From an uncultured Saprospiraceae bacterium (GTDB taxonomy: Bacteria; Bacteroidota; Bacteroidia; Chitinophagales; Saprospiraceae), in the NCBI GenBank assembly GCA_938007965.1, contig CALLMH010000045.1:22445-86444 (forward strand): a stretch of DNA of 64,000 nucleotides, read 5' to 3'. A program made the position numbers and the translations under genes. The notes below the pieces were generated by a model that saw nothing but the letters and a program-made list of their open reading frames with translations, was not told where the DNA came from and did no database searches. Shown here piece by piece: positions 19,901 through 28,294 of this stretch (its first letter is position 1; every line of letters starts with the position of its first letter).

Positions 19901-20386
19901 AAATTTAGTTTCAGGTTTTGCTAATTCTGTATTGATTGCTTTTCCACCTTGAAGAATAGTTTCACTAAAAACAACTGTCTGCATTGCATTTTCCTCCGTC
20001 ACCCAAGGACCTCCCGAAGACGACCACCCCGGACTATTATGAAATCCCAACTCTAAACCCAAACGATTAGCTTCTTCCGCAGAAAATTTGAATAAGTCTA
20101 ACCATTCTTCACTCAAGTATTTGACTGGACCTTTGGGAAATCCTAAGTGCACATTGAACAATTGTGCCTCTTGAATTCCTACCGCCTTCATAGCTTCCAA
20201 ATCTTTGGAAATACCAGATCTTGATACGTTACCGCTAATCCAATGCCACCAAGTGCGAGCTTTTGCTTGGGTGGGTGGATTTTTGAAGCCCGTTTCAAGC
20301 GCATCTTTTACTGGCTGCTGCGCTTGGACGAGCAGAGCAATAGGAAAAAGACATATCAATAGGAATACTTTAGAAAAATTGAGCAT
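16898..20386 (-). CDS. GH106-family alpha-L-rhamnosidase
   Basis: Predicted to release L-rhamnose from the non-reducing ends of oligosaccharides. The 1162-residue protein has a signal peptide (about 1-23). It then follows the GH106 layout: FKNPPTQAKARTWWHWISGNVS at the start, GIQEAQLFNVHLGFP, ELGFHNSPGWSSSGGPWV and GTTNRPAPPEAKGLEVDKMS. A C-terminal jelly-roll/GH2-like sandwich (DIVLDLGSVRVIAEVIINGK, GTLWKAPFRV) closes the protein. The length fits the family (about 1000-1150). It starts 8 bp after the upstream sulfatase stop and overlaps the next gene by 4 bp. With the GH78 enzyme at 28295 it gives the locus two rhamnosidases from unrelated families, which suggests two different rhamnosyl linkages. 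Confidence 0.92.
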   Translation of the reverse strand: MLNFSKVFLLICLFPIALLVQAQQPVKDALETGFKNPPTQAKARTWWHWISGNVSRSGISKDLEAMKAVGIQEAQLFNVHLGFPKGPVKYLSEEWLDLFKFSAEEANRLGLELGFHNSPGWSSSGGPWVTEENAMQTVVFSETILQGGKAINTELAKPETKFDYYQDIAVLAFPKPKQAQKIEGLDYKILSERIRNHLLPDTKTIPAASVISKETVLNLSDNFSESGILEWNAPKGEWIILRFGHTPIGTTNRPAPPEAKGLEVDKMSKTAVDAYWKGGIQPIIDKLGELIGSTVNNCLIDSYEVGTTNWTAGFESQFKDLRGYDLTAYLPTLAGYYIESGEVSERFLWDFRRTIGDLIAENYYGHFRDLCHKYGMQFSVEPYWGPFDNMQVGATADIVMCEFWSGGYPFFDSPKFVSSIAHLNGSAIVGAESFTGIGGWQQHPATIKSIGDRAWAEGITRFIFHTYVHQPWDVGPGLALSYHGTEFDRLNTWWQQGKAYMDYVGRSQFLLQEGKNVADVLVFTGESSPNTAFLKPEIKKMGFDYDLIGANKIKDLSVKNGTIYSSVGNSYEVLVLPNSDFIKPENIEKVKELVTNGAKVIGHKPTQSPSLSNYPTCDKLVKNYADELWSTGLVKEMSIADFLKNKTPDFKIESEDKTDLSFMHRQKEEVDIYFVANTRKESRELRISFRVTGRQAEIWDAEKGEIKDLVVFEENQNGTTTLPIQLGMEESAFIIFRKPTNPTQLLNAKMQINAPKAEALSNLKIIKAEYGTFLQEGLIDITDRVNDAVNDGKLDFKITRAFCDCDPAMGYKKEFRMAYQIGDIQEILYAEEREHIEVDADGQELKVLKAIFGKFKAETKGVPKSYNTYDVTEYVKKQVAAGIYHVPVNNILIGNKIPDGNNSSLKITYETAGEEHSVIIPKGQVCNLAKDNAKPKLLYDNNDINWVTPNAGKISFTTLSGETKSAKVKSVPAPIELSGAWDVTFPNRLGAAKNVRFKKLASWSNSFDKEIQYFSGTATYRNQIELSEALINAETDIVLDLGSVRVIAEVIINGKNVGTLWKAPFRVPIDEFIRNGNNTIEVKVTNLWANRLIGDEHIPLDFERKGKKIKRLPEWLLKETKRSSERKSFSSFKHWSKEDDLKMSGLLGPVKVIIFKKVNLQK

Positions 20387-20394
20387 TACGGATC

Positions 20395-21849
20395 TTATTT
20401 TTTTCTAGGAATATCATTCTGCAAAAATGGCTTTCCTGTGCTTGGAAATTGCAATTCTAGAAGCTTCTTCATTCTCTTTTCCACTTTTTTACATTTGGAC
20501 TTTCCGGATAGATTTTCGTAAGACAAAAGACTATCCTTATGCTGATATAATTCCGCCCCTAGAATTTCGTGTGTTTTAGAATTTCTCCATTCTGTGTATC
20601 GCCATTCTCCGTCGGTGGTCGTGACGCCCATGATTTTTTCTCCTCGGGCATAGACACTATAAGCTGCTTCATCCCATTTTTTATTAGGATTGTTCAATAC
20701 AGGTACGATACTTTTCCCGTCTGAAATGGGTGCCGATTCCAAATCGCAGATATCAACCAAAGTTGAAAATATATCCACATTTTCTACTAATGCATCCGAT
20801 GTTTTTGCAGTCACTCTTTTTTTATACGATGTTTCTCTACTGATGATGAGAGGTACTCTTACATCAATCTCCATGTTAGATTGTTTGCACCATGAAGCAT
20901 ACTCACCGATTTTGTAACCGTGGTCGCTCATAAAGATAATCAAGGTATTTTTTCTTAGATCCAAATTTTCTAGAGTGGTCATTATTTTTCCAATCTGAGC
21001 ATCGATATAGCTTACACTAGCATGATATCCATGGATAAGATCCAAAGTCAAATCATCATCTAAATCTCCTTCATTTGGAATATTTGAATAGCCTTTCAAT
21101 TCGCCCCATGGGCTCAAAGCTAATCTGTAAGCACCTTCAGGCTTTTTCCTTGATGGTACACTAAATTTACTTTTATCGTATAAATCCCAATATTTTTTTG
21201 GAGAATTAAATGGTAAATGTGGTTTACTTAAACCTACAAACATTATAAACTTTTCATCCTTTACTTGTTGGAGTGTCTCTATCGCATATTGAGCCGCGCG
21301 TCCATCTTTGTATGCTTCATCTGCGACTTCTGCGTCTTCAAAAGCGGGACCTTTTAATGGTTTTACGCCCTCTTCTTTTAGACGATTCATTAATGCGATG
21401 TTTTCAGGTTTAAAATAACTATTGCTTTCTTTTCCATGATAGGTAGTCCATACATTCTTGTCATCTATACCGTGATGATATACTTTACCTATGCTAATGG
21501 TTTTGTATCCATTTTTATTGAATAATTGAGGTAATGAAACCACCTTCTTATTTACTTTTCTTAATGGGGTAAATATGCTGTAAATACCTAAGCTTTCTGG
21601 ACGCAAACCAGTCAGAGTACTCATTCTCGAGGGCGCACAAATGCCTTGCTGGACATAAGCCTTATTAAACATCACGCCATCATTTGCTAGCTTATCTATA
21701 TTAGGAGTTATGGCCGTTTCGCTACCATAACAACCAAGTTCTGCTCGCAAATCATCTATATAAAATACGAGTACGTTGGGTTGATTGTCTTGCGCATTGC
21801 TGTTTATAATGTAGAAAGCGGCAATAAATAAAGCTATAAATTTTTTCAT
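20395..21849 (-). CDS. Type I sulfatase, secreted, iduronate-2-sulfatase-like (S1 family)
   Basis: Second sulfatase of the locus, 484 residues, with a cleavable signal peptide ([20 protein letters not shown]) and no lipobox. Seen motifs: the metal-binding Asp pair D32/D33 (FYIDDLR), the formylglycine signature CAPSR with Cys71, [30 protein letters not shown] and [13 protein letters not shown]. The motifs agree with the S1_7-like group. It is related to but clearly diverged from the 6098-7588 sulfatase, so the two may act on different sulfated positions or residues. It lies between GH2 (142-bp gap) and GH106 (8-bp gap) in one operon. No separate operator copy is seen in the 142-bp gap. Confidence 0.93.
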   Translation of the reverse strand: MKKFIALFIAAFYIINSNAQDNQPNVLVFYIDDLRAELGCYGSETAITPNIDKLANDGVMFNKAYVQQGICAPSRMSTLTGLRPESLGIYSIFTPLRKVNKKVVSLPQLFNKNGYKTISIGKVYHHGIDDKNVWTTYHGKESNSYFKPENIALMNRLKEEGVKPLKGPAFEDAEVADEAYKDGRAAQYAIETLQQVKDEKFIMFVGLSKPHLPFNSPKKYWDLYDKSKFSVPSRKKPEGAYRLALSPWGELKGYSNIPNEGDLDDDLTLDLIHGYHASVSYIDAQIGKIMTTLENLDLRKNTLIIFMSDHGYKIGEYASWCKQSNMEIDVRVPLIISRETSYKKRVTAKTSDALVENVDIFSTLVDICDLESAPISDGKSIVPVLNNPNKKWDEAAYSVYARGEKIMGVTTTDGEWRYTEWRNSKTHEILGAELYQHKDSLLSYENLSGKSKCKKVEKRMKKLLELQFPSTGKPFLQNDIPRKK

Positions 21850-21991
21850 TTCACTATTTTTAAATCACCCTATATTATAGAGTTTGTTTATTCCAAGCGC
21901 TTTAGCAAGCGATCTTTGTCTCATCAATTTTAGTATACCATGCAACATCAACTGTCGTACAGCTTAACATCTGTTTTCATCAGTCCAGCTT

Positions 21992-24900
21992 TCAATCTAT
22001 AAACAATTCATCAATAAATGGCCCACTTTGTCCTGTGGTTTCTAGTCTGATGCTATTTGCTCCAGCTTTGAAGAACACTTTTGCTCTGACACCTCGCCAG
22101 TTTTGTATCCACCCTCCAGTTGGTTTAAATTCAAAGGTTTTTACAAATTCGTCATTCACATACAACTTCATGGGATACTGATTATATTCATCATTGTGCA
22201 TATATCTGAAACGGATATTATAGTCTTTTCCTTCTCCGTCGTTTTCCTTATACCAAGTAATAGCTCCTTCTTTTCCATCAAATTTTACAAAACCAGTACC
22301 TTTATAGTGGTGTGCGTCTTCGCTCGATCTAGCGGCTCCTTCAAGCTTGGCATTTTCAGCTGAAATATTAATTCCTCTGCCAATCCACATATCCTTGGAG
22401 TGTTCATCTCCCCAAAATAGTCCTTCGTTTTTTCCGAACTTTTCGTTCATGCTTAGGATTACTTTTCCGTTTTGTCTGACTATGGCCTTTACGGTTGTTC
22501 CATCAGTAATGGCGAAGGGAGTTTTATAGATAATTCCGTTTGTTTCAGGATTTTCTCCATTAGTGGTATAGCGAATCTCTAAATCAGAAAAGTTATTTTT
22601 TCCTAATATTCCTACCTGTTTTGCTTCAATGGTAATTTTATTAGAGACATACAAGGCTTTATCACCCAATATCGCGCCTGTAATGATTGACGCATTTTGA
22701 GCATTCTCTTTTTCTTCTATAAACAATCTATTTTTTCCAAAAAACAGACTTCTAAAATCGGCGTCTGTTCTACTCGTTGGGTCAATAGGATTTCCGTTTT
22801 CTATTGAAATTTTTTCAATATCTCCTTGCAGGCGGTAATACACTTTGTTTTCTGAGTAAGGAAAAAGATTATCGGCTTCATCAAGCCCTTCGGATGTTAT
22901 GATATAGCAAGAAGTAAATCCCGCTTCCGCCTCTAGTTTTTGTAAATTCGTCTCTAATTTTGACGGTTGTTTAGCGGTTCTAAAAGAGGTTCTTTTTACT
23001 TCTTTGCCGTTTTTGTAAGCGACCGCTTCTAACTTGCCTTGCTGATAAGGCACTTTCCATTCACATTGCATTTCATTCCAAACTTTGCCCGGTTGGTCTT
23101 TTCCCAAAGATTTACCGTTGAGAAATAATTCCACTTCATCTGCATTGGAATAAACCCAAACTGGAATGACCGTCCCTTCTTTCATTCTCGGATGCGTCCA
23201 ATGGGGTAGTATATGGACCATTGGTTCGTACGTCCATTGACTTTGGTAGAAATAGAAAAGATCCTTCTTAAAACCCGCCACATCCAAAGCGCCGCCCATA
23301 AACAAATTAAAAGGCAGACCGCCATGCGCTAGTCCAGCCTCTCCATAGTAATCAAAACCAGTCCATCTGAAGTGTCCGCTATGCCATGGATGATCACGCA
23401 TGACTTCCCAATATTTTCGGGCAGAAACCCTGACGGTAGCATTATCATAAGAAGAATTGAAACTTTGTTTTCGGTTTTTCCAATCTTTAGGATTGATGCC
23501 CTCATAGAAGAAAATTTCTTTCTCCGTCAGATTTGGCAAAGGGTACGTGCCTGGCAGTTCATTATCTCTCCACCAAGTTTGTGTTCTGTAGTATCCTCGT
23601 GTCTGCCAAGTATGTGGTGCTTCGGTAGAAATAAATGGTTTGTCAAATTGAGCGTTTTCAATGAATTTCTGCGTTTCAGAACCTCCATTTACTCCTTCAA
23701 TATCCATATCTTCAGGATTTCCCGCCCCAGAGGTAAAGTGTCTGGTTGGGTCTAATCTTTTCCCAAATTTCACCAATTCAGACGCAATATCGTCATGCGT
23801 TTCATTTCCCAAACTCCACACAAAAACACTCGGGTGGTTTCGGTCTCTCATAATCCATTCTGTCACATCCCGTTGCCACCATTCATCAAACGCCTGTTTA
23901 CCATAATCTTCGGGTGCTTTTTTGTGCCAACCGTCAAATATTTCATCCATGACCAACAAACCTATTTCATCACAGAGATCATAAAACATCGGTGGAGTAG
24001 GATTGTGAGAAGGGCGAATAGCATTGATACCCATGTCCTTCAAAGACTTTAATTTCCAACGTAACATCGGCTTAGTCCAGGCTCCTCCGACGGGGCCGCC
24101 TTCCCAATGTTCGCAAACGCCTTTTAGCTTTATGTTTTCTCCGTTTAGCCAAAAACCAGTATCTGTTTTCCACTCTACTTTTTTGAATCCGAAAGTTGTT
24201 TTTACTTCGTCAATCACTTTATCTCCATCCAATATTTGGGTAGTAGCTTGATATAAAACCGGTGTTTCAGGACTCCATAATTCAGGATTCTTTATTTTTA
24301 GATCAACTCTACTATTCGAACCTTTAATGTCTAGCGTGTTGGTATCTAATACATTACCAGTAGGAGATAAGATGATTATATTACTTTTTAAATTTTGCAA
24401 TGAGGTACTATAATCTACGTTGACAGTGACGGTCGCTTGGTGTTTCTCTATTTTTGGAGTGGTTATAAACACCCCATTTGGAACAATATGACTCGGATTC
24501 ACCTCATTTAGGCTTACCGGCGCATATATACCGCATGGGTGATACCATCTGGCGGAGGGCTCCAGACTATTATCGACTCTCACCGAGATTGTATTTTTAC
24601 CTTCCTCTAAATATCTCGAAATATCGTAACGAAAACTTATATACCCATAAGGTCTTTTGCCAAGGCGATTACCATTAATCCAAACCTCACTATTCATATA
24701 GACACCATCAAAATTGATATAGTTGATGTTTGATAAACTTTTCCTTTTTACTTCGAATGTTTTGCGATACCAGCCAATCCCGCCATCGTGATAGCCACCA
24801 CCTTGACCTTGGTCGCCTCCTTTTCTTACTCCTTTTTCAAAAGACCAATCGTGGGGTACGTTTAAATGATTCCAATCAGAAATATCTAATTCCTCATCAG

Positions 24901-25021
24901 AGTATGGTGGATTGTCTTCTAGAATAAAATGCCAATCATTATTGAAATTGGTTACTGTACGCTGAGAAAAAACCACAATGGCTATTGACAAAAACACAAA
25001 CAACATGATATATTTTCGCAT
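21992..25021 (-). CDS. GH2-family glycoside hydrolase (beta-galactosidase/glucuronidase/xylosidase-like)
   Basis: The 1009-residue enzyme has a signal peptide (about 1-19), the GH2 sugar-binding sandwich (DGVYMNSEVWINGNRLGKRP, about 105-125) and the catalytic barrel. The acid/base is Glu407 (SLGNETHDD) and the nucleophile is probably Glu467 (STEAPHTWQ). DUF4982-like and C-terminal sandwich domains follow, including a chitobiase-like segment (IRYTTNGENPETNG) and a terminal carbohydrate-binding-like domain. GH2 enzymes of this shape occur in ulvan loci, where they remove beta-linked xylose or glucuronic acid. The exact specificity cannot be read here. It is the first gene of a four-gene operon whose promoter carries the locus operator at 25215-25230. 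Confidence 0.92.
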   Translation of the reverse strand: MRKYIMLFVFLSIAIVVFSQRTVTNFNNDWHFILEDNPPYSDEELDISDWNHLNVPHDWSFEKGVRKGGDQGQGGGYHDGGIGWYRKTFEVKRKSLSNINYINFDGVYMNSEVWINGNRLGKRPYGYISFRYDISRYLEEGKNTISVRVDNSLEPSARWYHPCGIYAPVSLNEVNPSHIVPNGVFITTPKIEKHQATVTVNVDYSTSLQNLKSNIIILSPTGNVLDTNTLDIKGSNSRVDLKIKNPELWSPETPVLYQATTQILDGDKVIDEVKTTFGFKKVEWKTDTGFWLNGENIKLKGVCEHWEGGPVGGAWTKPMLRWKLKSLKDMGINAIRPSHNPTPPMFYDLCDEIGLLVMDEIFDGWHKKAPEDYGKQAFDEWWQRDVTEWIMRDRNHPSVFVWSLGNETHDDIASELVKFGKRLDPTRHFTSGAGNPEDMDIEGVNGGSETQKFIENAQFDKPFISTEAPHTWQTRGYYRTQTWWRDNELPGTYPLPNLTEKEIFFYEGINPKDWKNRKQSFNSSYDNATVRVSARKYWEVMRDHPWHSGHFRWTGFDYYGEAGLAHGGLPFNLFMGGALDVAGFKKDLFYFYQSQWTYEPMVHILPHWTHPRMKEGTVIPVWVYSNADEVELFLNGKSLGKDQPGKVWNEMQCEWKVPYQQGKLEAVAYKNGKEVKRTSFRTAKQPSKLETNLQKLEAEAGFTSCYIITSEGLDEADNLFPYSENKVYYRLQGDIEKISIENGNPIDPTSRTDADFRSLFFGKNRLFIEEKENAQNASIITGAILGDKALYVSNKITIEAKQVGILGKNNFSDLEIRYTTNGENPETNGIIYKTPFAITDGTTVKAIVRQNGKVILSMNEKFGKNEGLFWGDEHSKDMWIGRGINISAENAKLEGAARSSEDAHHYKGTGFVKFDGKEGAITWYKENDGEGKDYNIRFRYMHNDEYNQYPMKLYVNDEFVKTFEFKPTGGWIQNWRGVRAKVFFKAGANSIRLETTGQSGPFIDELFID

Positions 25022-25419
25022 AATTATTTTTCAGGTTGTGGATTTTCATTTAATAAGATCATAGCGAATTACTAAATATGGTATGGCTAATTATCCAATT
25101 AGGATATCAAAATTTCTAGATCTATTTAATACGATTCATTTGAATCTCCTTTTGTGGAAGTAAAATTAAAATAAATGACTCCTTAAAAATGATTATTTAA
25201 TACGGGGATTCTGTCCTGTACTTTCCTGTGAAGGAGATAACCTATCTTTCGTACATTCCTACGGGTAAGTTGTAGAAGTATCCTCAGCAAGACCAGCTTT
25301 ATTCTTGGGTGGGTAGACAGAATGTAGAATTACAAGAGTGAAAAAAACTTATTTCAGCTCTTATTTCTACCTTAGCATGATTACCGAAAGATGAAACAGA
25401 CTCAAAAAATAACTATAAA
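25022..25419. other. Divergent intergenic region, GH2 operon / oxidoreductase
   Basis: This 398-bp gap carries the left-facing operator at 25184-25230. On the plus strand TATCTTTC at 25243-25250 resembles a -7 element and could serve the rightward oxidoreductase gene, close to the same operator. No coding sequence is apparent. Confidence 0.5.
25184..25230 (-). promoter_or_regulatory. Locus operator (tandem) and promoter of the GH2 operon
   Basis: The coding strand reads CACAGG (25230-25225) and, after 4 bp, TACAGGAC (25220-25213), again a 10-bp period. A weak -7-like octamer CATTTTTA at 25191-25184 keeps the 23-bp spacer. This is the only core with GAC instead of GAT. The leader to the GH2 start is long (about 160 bp). 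Confidence 0.6.
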
Positions 25420-26469
25420 ATGCTAACATTCGGAATTATTGGTGCCGGGATGATTGCTAATTTTCATGCCCAAGCCATCCAAGCTATGAAAGGTGGAAAA
25501 TTGGGAGCAATCTATGCTAGGAATCCACAGAAGGCTTTGGACTTTGGTTTAGTATACAACTGTACTCCTTATTCTGATCTGAATGATTTATTGGCAGATG
25601 AATCTATCGATATTGTTACCATTGCTACACCTTCTGGTACACATCTGGAACCAGTCATTGCTGCTGCCAAAGCGGGAAAGCATATTATCTGCGAAAAACC
25701 ATTAGAAATAACACCTGATAGAATTGTGGAAATGATTCAAGTTAGTAAAGAGAATAAAGTGGTGTTGGCAGGAATATTTAATCGTCGTTTCAATCCAGCG
25801 GTAGAAGCTTTAAAAAAAGCAACAGACCAAGGTCGATTTGGTCAATTAACACTCTGCGACGCTTATGTCAAATGGTATAGATCGCAAGAGTACTACGATT
25901 CTGGAGCTTGGCGAGGTACCTGGAAATTAGACGGAGGTGGTGCTCTAATGAACCAATCCATACATACGATTGATCAATTGATCTATCTAGCTGGTGATAT
26001 CAAAAGACTATCTGCTTCTATTACCTGTCTGACGCATGATAGGATAGAAGTAGAAGATACCGCAGTAGCAATATTAGAGTTTGAAAATGGAGCCCGTGGC
26101 GTTATTCAAGGATCGACTTCTTGTTGGTCTAGTAATGGGCATCCAGCGGAAGTTCATCTTTGCGGTAGCGAAGGTTCTGTGTTTATGACTGATGAATCAT
26201 TTCGAGTTTGGGATTTTAAAACTCACAATATTGATGATGATTTCATTAAAGAGAATTTGATGAGCGATACCAATCAGGGGATAGGCGCCAATGATCCTTC
26301 AGACATTGATTTTTACGGTCATTTACGTAATTTTGAGGATGTGGTAGAAGCAATAAAGACGGGAAGAGAGCCATTAATAACAGGAGAAGAAGCATTGAAA
26401 GCGGTCCATGTTATAGATGCTATCTACCGTAGTGCACAACAGAATGGAGCTTGGATAACTTTAGAGTAA
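25420..26469 (+). CDS. Gfo/Idh/MocA-family NAD(P)-dependent oxidoreductase, cytosolic
   Basis: The 349-residue protein has an N-terminal Rossmann fold starting at residue 3 (FGIIGAGMIANFHAQAI), the family motif ICEKPLE (residues about 90-96) and the C-terminal substrate domain with WRGTWKLDGGGALMNQSIHTIDQL, where the conserved His/Asp pair lies. No export signal is present, unlike the Gfo/Idh gene at 33554. Such enzymes oxidise or reduce a sugar hydroxyl, often at C3. The gene is divergent from the GH2 operon and convergent with the GH39 gene (19-bp gap). The substrate is unknown. A sugar released by the locus is likely. Confidence 0.9.
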   Translation: MLTFGIIGAGMIANFHAQAIQAMKGGKLGAIYARNPQKALDFGLVYNCTPYSDLNDLLADESIDIVTIATPSGTHLEPVIAAAKAGKHIICEKPLEITPDRIVEMIQVSKENKVVLAGIFNRRFNPAVEALKKATDQGRFGQLTLCDAYVKWYRSQEYYDSGAWRGTWKLDGGGALMNQSIHTIDQLIYLAGDIKRLSASITCLTHDRIEVEDTAVAILEFENGARGVIQGSTSCWSSNGHPAEVHLCGSEGSVFMTDESFRVWDFKTHNIDDDFIKENLMSDTNQGIGANDPSDIDFYGHLRNFEDVVEAIKTGREPLITGEEALKAVHVIDAIYRSAQQNGAWITLE

Positions 26470-26488
26470 AACGACCTTGGTTGAGTTG

Positions 26489-28126
26489 TCACTTCGGTGT
26501 TAGCTCAATCAATTTTACACTATGTGGTTCTAAATCTATTTCTAATGCAATATTCTCATCTGATACTTCTACGAGAGAATCAGTAACTGTTTGTGGTAGT
26601 TCGGCCAACATTTGATATTTATCTAAATTAGAATTCAATACATCTATCCAGCCTTCTTGAAAATAGTCAGAAGGCCTGTTACCATAGATCCGACCGTTTG
26701 TAACAGGAACTCCGGCATCTATTACATCTTTATAAAGTTCGTGCATAAAAACACCGTGCGTTTTATCAACAGTCCATTCATTCATAGTCCATTCTTTACT
26801 GTCGGTTATTTCTCCACCTCTAATCCGTGGATATAGGGTTCTACTGGAAGTGCTGGTCCTTGACGGATTATGGTTATAGATCAATACATAAATTTTTTCA
26901 TCTTTCACTACGGGTATCGCTCCTACAAATCCGCTGCTAGATGTAGCCGCTTCCACTCGATCTCCTCCTTCCATCATCTGTAACATTGAGGTTACATTTT
27001 TTCTTCCCTGAGGCAGGGAGCTGGCCTCCACCTCTTGTCCCCAATCGTAGATTTCAGTAATACCATACTGATACGCCATATCGGCAATGGTGGCGTACCA
27101 ACTTGCTCCTAATTCTGTTGCGTCTGCTAAGCTGATTCCTCTTTTACCATTTTCATCTCTCAACATTCCAAATTCCTGAATATCAAAAGGGATATTGCTA
27201 AATTGTGAATAACTGTTTAATTTGTTTCGATAAGACTCTGCCACTCCTGGCAGTTTTACTGTATTTTGATCTATTTTTTCATAATAAGAAATACTAAAAA
27301 AATCCATTTTTGTTCCCTGTTCTCCAGTGGCATAGTTAGTCCCGGTGGCACAGTGATCTATCAATTCGGTGGTAAAAGTGGCTACACCTTCAGTTAGTAA
27401 ATTACCAGGGCCAATAATCGCGTCAGGAATAACTTGTAAGACCTCATCCACCGTAATGTCATAGTGTCTGAAATATTCATTTTTGGTTCCTCGCCAATGG
27501 TCAGGCGAAAAATTAGGTTCGGTACCTACTCTAAATCGCCATGTTTTCACTTCCTCCATTCCGAATTCGTCCACAAGAGTTTGTAAAAAGGCATTGATAT
27601 ATTGGCGCCATAGATTATAATCAACAGGTGGTTTTGAGTTGCCATAAGTATCTTCAAGTCTTGGCGGACTCATCTCCCAAGGAACATTATCCAAAACTAT
27701 ACGTGGTTTAAATCCTGTTTGCATAAAATTTTGCATGCTTGTAATTAGTCCACTAAAATCAGTAACGATGTCACCCGAAGCATCCACTCCCTGATAGAAG
27801 GTATTCTTATCGTCTAATCGTCCCCCTAGCATTCTTACTAGATTATAATTATTCGTATAAGGTTTTATACTTTCAATATCAGCTCTGAAATTAGCACTAT
27901 TGAATCTTGTTTGATTTACCATAGGTCGAGTAGACCAAAAAGAATACATTGGTCCTTTTATCGCATTGGTGTTTATGTTTACTATTTTGTCAGGGTCTAT
28001 ATCCATTGTCTGGGGATCCTCTACAGGCGGATCGATTATTTCTGTCTCACTACAAGCAAAAAGTAGAACAATACTAACAATGATCAGATTGAAAGTACAC
28101 AACCTTGTTTTAGAAAAAATGGACAT
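26489..28126 (-). CDS. GH39-like glycoside hydrolase lipoprotein
   Basis: The 545-residue protein has a lipoprotein signal (Cys25, LLFAC) and a clan GH-A barrel. Key segments are WRFRVGTEPNFSPDHW, with Glu203 as the likely acid/base (GTEPN matches the N/T-E-P-N motif), and PFDIQEFGML, with Glu318 as the likely nucleophile. A C-terminal beta-sandwich follows (YVLIYNHNPSRTS, ALEIDLEPHSVKLIEL). GH39 contains beta-xylosidases and alpha-L-iduronidases, and a GH39 enzyme is part of the described Formosa agariphila ulvan pathway (established literature). Assignment here rests on motif pattern only and is moderately secure. It is divergent from the GH78 gene, each with its own operator. Confidence 0.75.
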   Translation of the reverse strand: MSIFSKTRLCTFNLIIVSIVLLFACSETEIIDPPVEDPQTMDIDPDKIVNINTNAIKGPMYSFWSTRPMVNQTRFNSANFRADIESIKPYTNNYNLVRMLGGRLDDKNTFYQGVDASGDIVTDFSGLITSMQNFMQTGFKPRIVLDNVPWEMSPPRLEDTYGNSKPPVDYNLWRQYINAFLQTLVDEFGMEEVKTWRFRVGTEPNFSPDHWRGTKNEYFRHYDITVDEVLQVIPDAIIGPGNLLTEGVATFTTELIDHCATGTNYATGEQGTKMDFFSISYYEKIDQNTVKLPGVAESYRNKLNSYSQFSNIPFDIQEFGMLRDENGKRGISLADATELGASWYATIADMAYQYGITEIYDWGQEVEASSLPQGRKNVTSMLQMMEGGDRVEAATSSSGFVGAIPVVKDEKIYVLIYNHNPSRTSTSSRTLYPRIRGGEITDSKEWTMNEWTVDKTHGVFMHELYKDVIDAGVPVTNGRIYGNRPSDYFQEGWIDVLNSNLDKYQMLAELPQTVTDSLVEVSDENIALEIDLEPHSVKLIELTPK

Positions 28127-28154
28127 TATGTTAATTTTTAATTATTTTAATTTT

Positions 28155-28191
28155 TAAATTTAAGGGACTCTCATGATATTGGCATCCTGTA
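28155..28191 (-). promoter_or_regulatory. Locus operator and promoter of the GH39-like gene
   Basis: TACAGGAT on the minus strand at 28191-28184. The -7-like octamer TAAATTTA lies at 28162-28155 after 23 bp. No second half-site is recognisable 10 bp upstream. It lies back-to-back with the GH78 operator 37 bp away. Confidence 0.65.
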
Positions 28192-28227
28192 GTTACATGG
28201 GGTAACGAAGCACGATTATTAAAAATG

Positions 28228-28274
28228 AACAGTACAGTACAGGATGTTCCTAATCTCAAAGCTTATTAACTTAC
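28228..28274 (+). promoter_or_regulatory. Locus operator and promoter of the GH78 operon
   Basis: Plus strand AACAGT (28228-28233) then TACAGGAT (28238-28245), 10-bp period. The -7-like octamer TAACTTAC at 28267-28274 keeps the 23-bp spacer. An upstream in-frame ATG of the GH78 frame (28244) lies inside the operator, so translation must start further downstream. Confidence 0.68.
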
Positions 28275-28294
28275 GAAATTATAGACTGAAATCT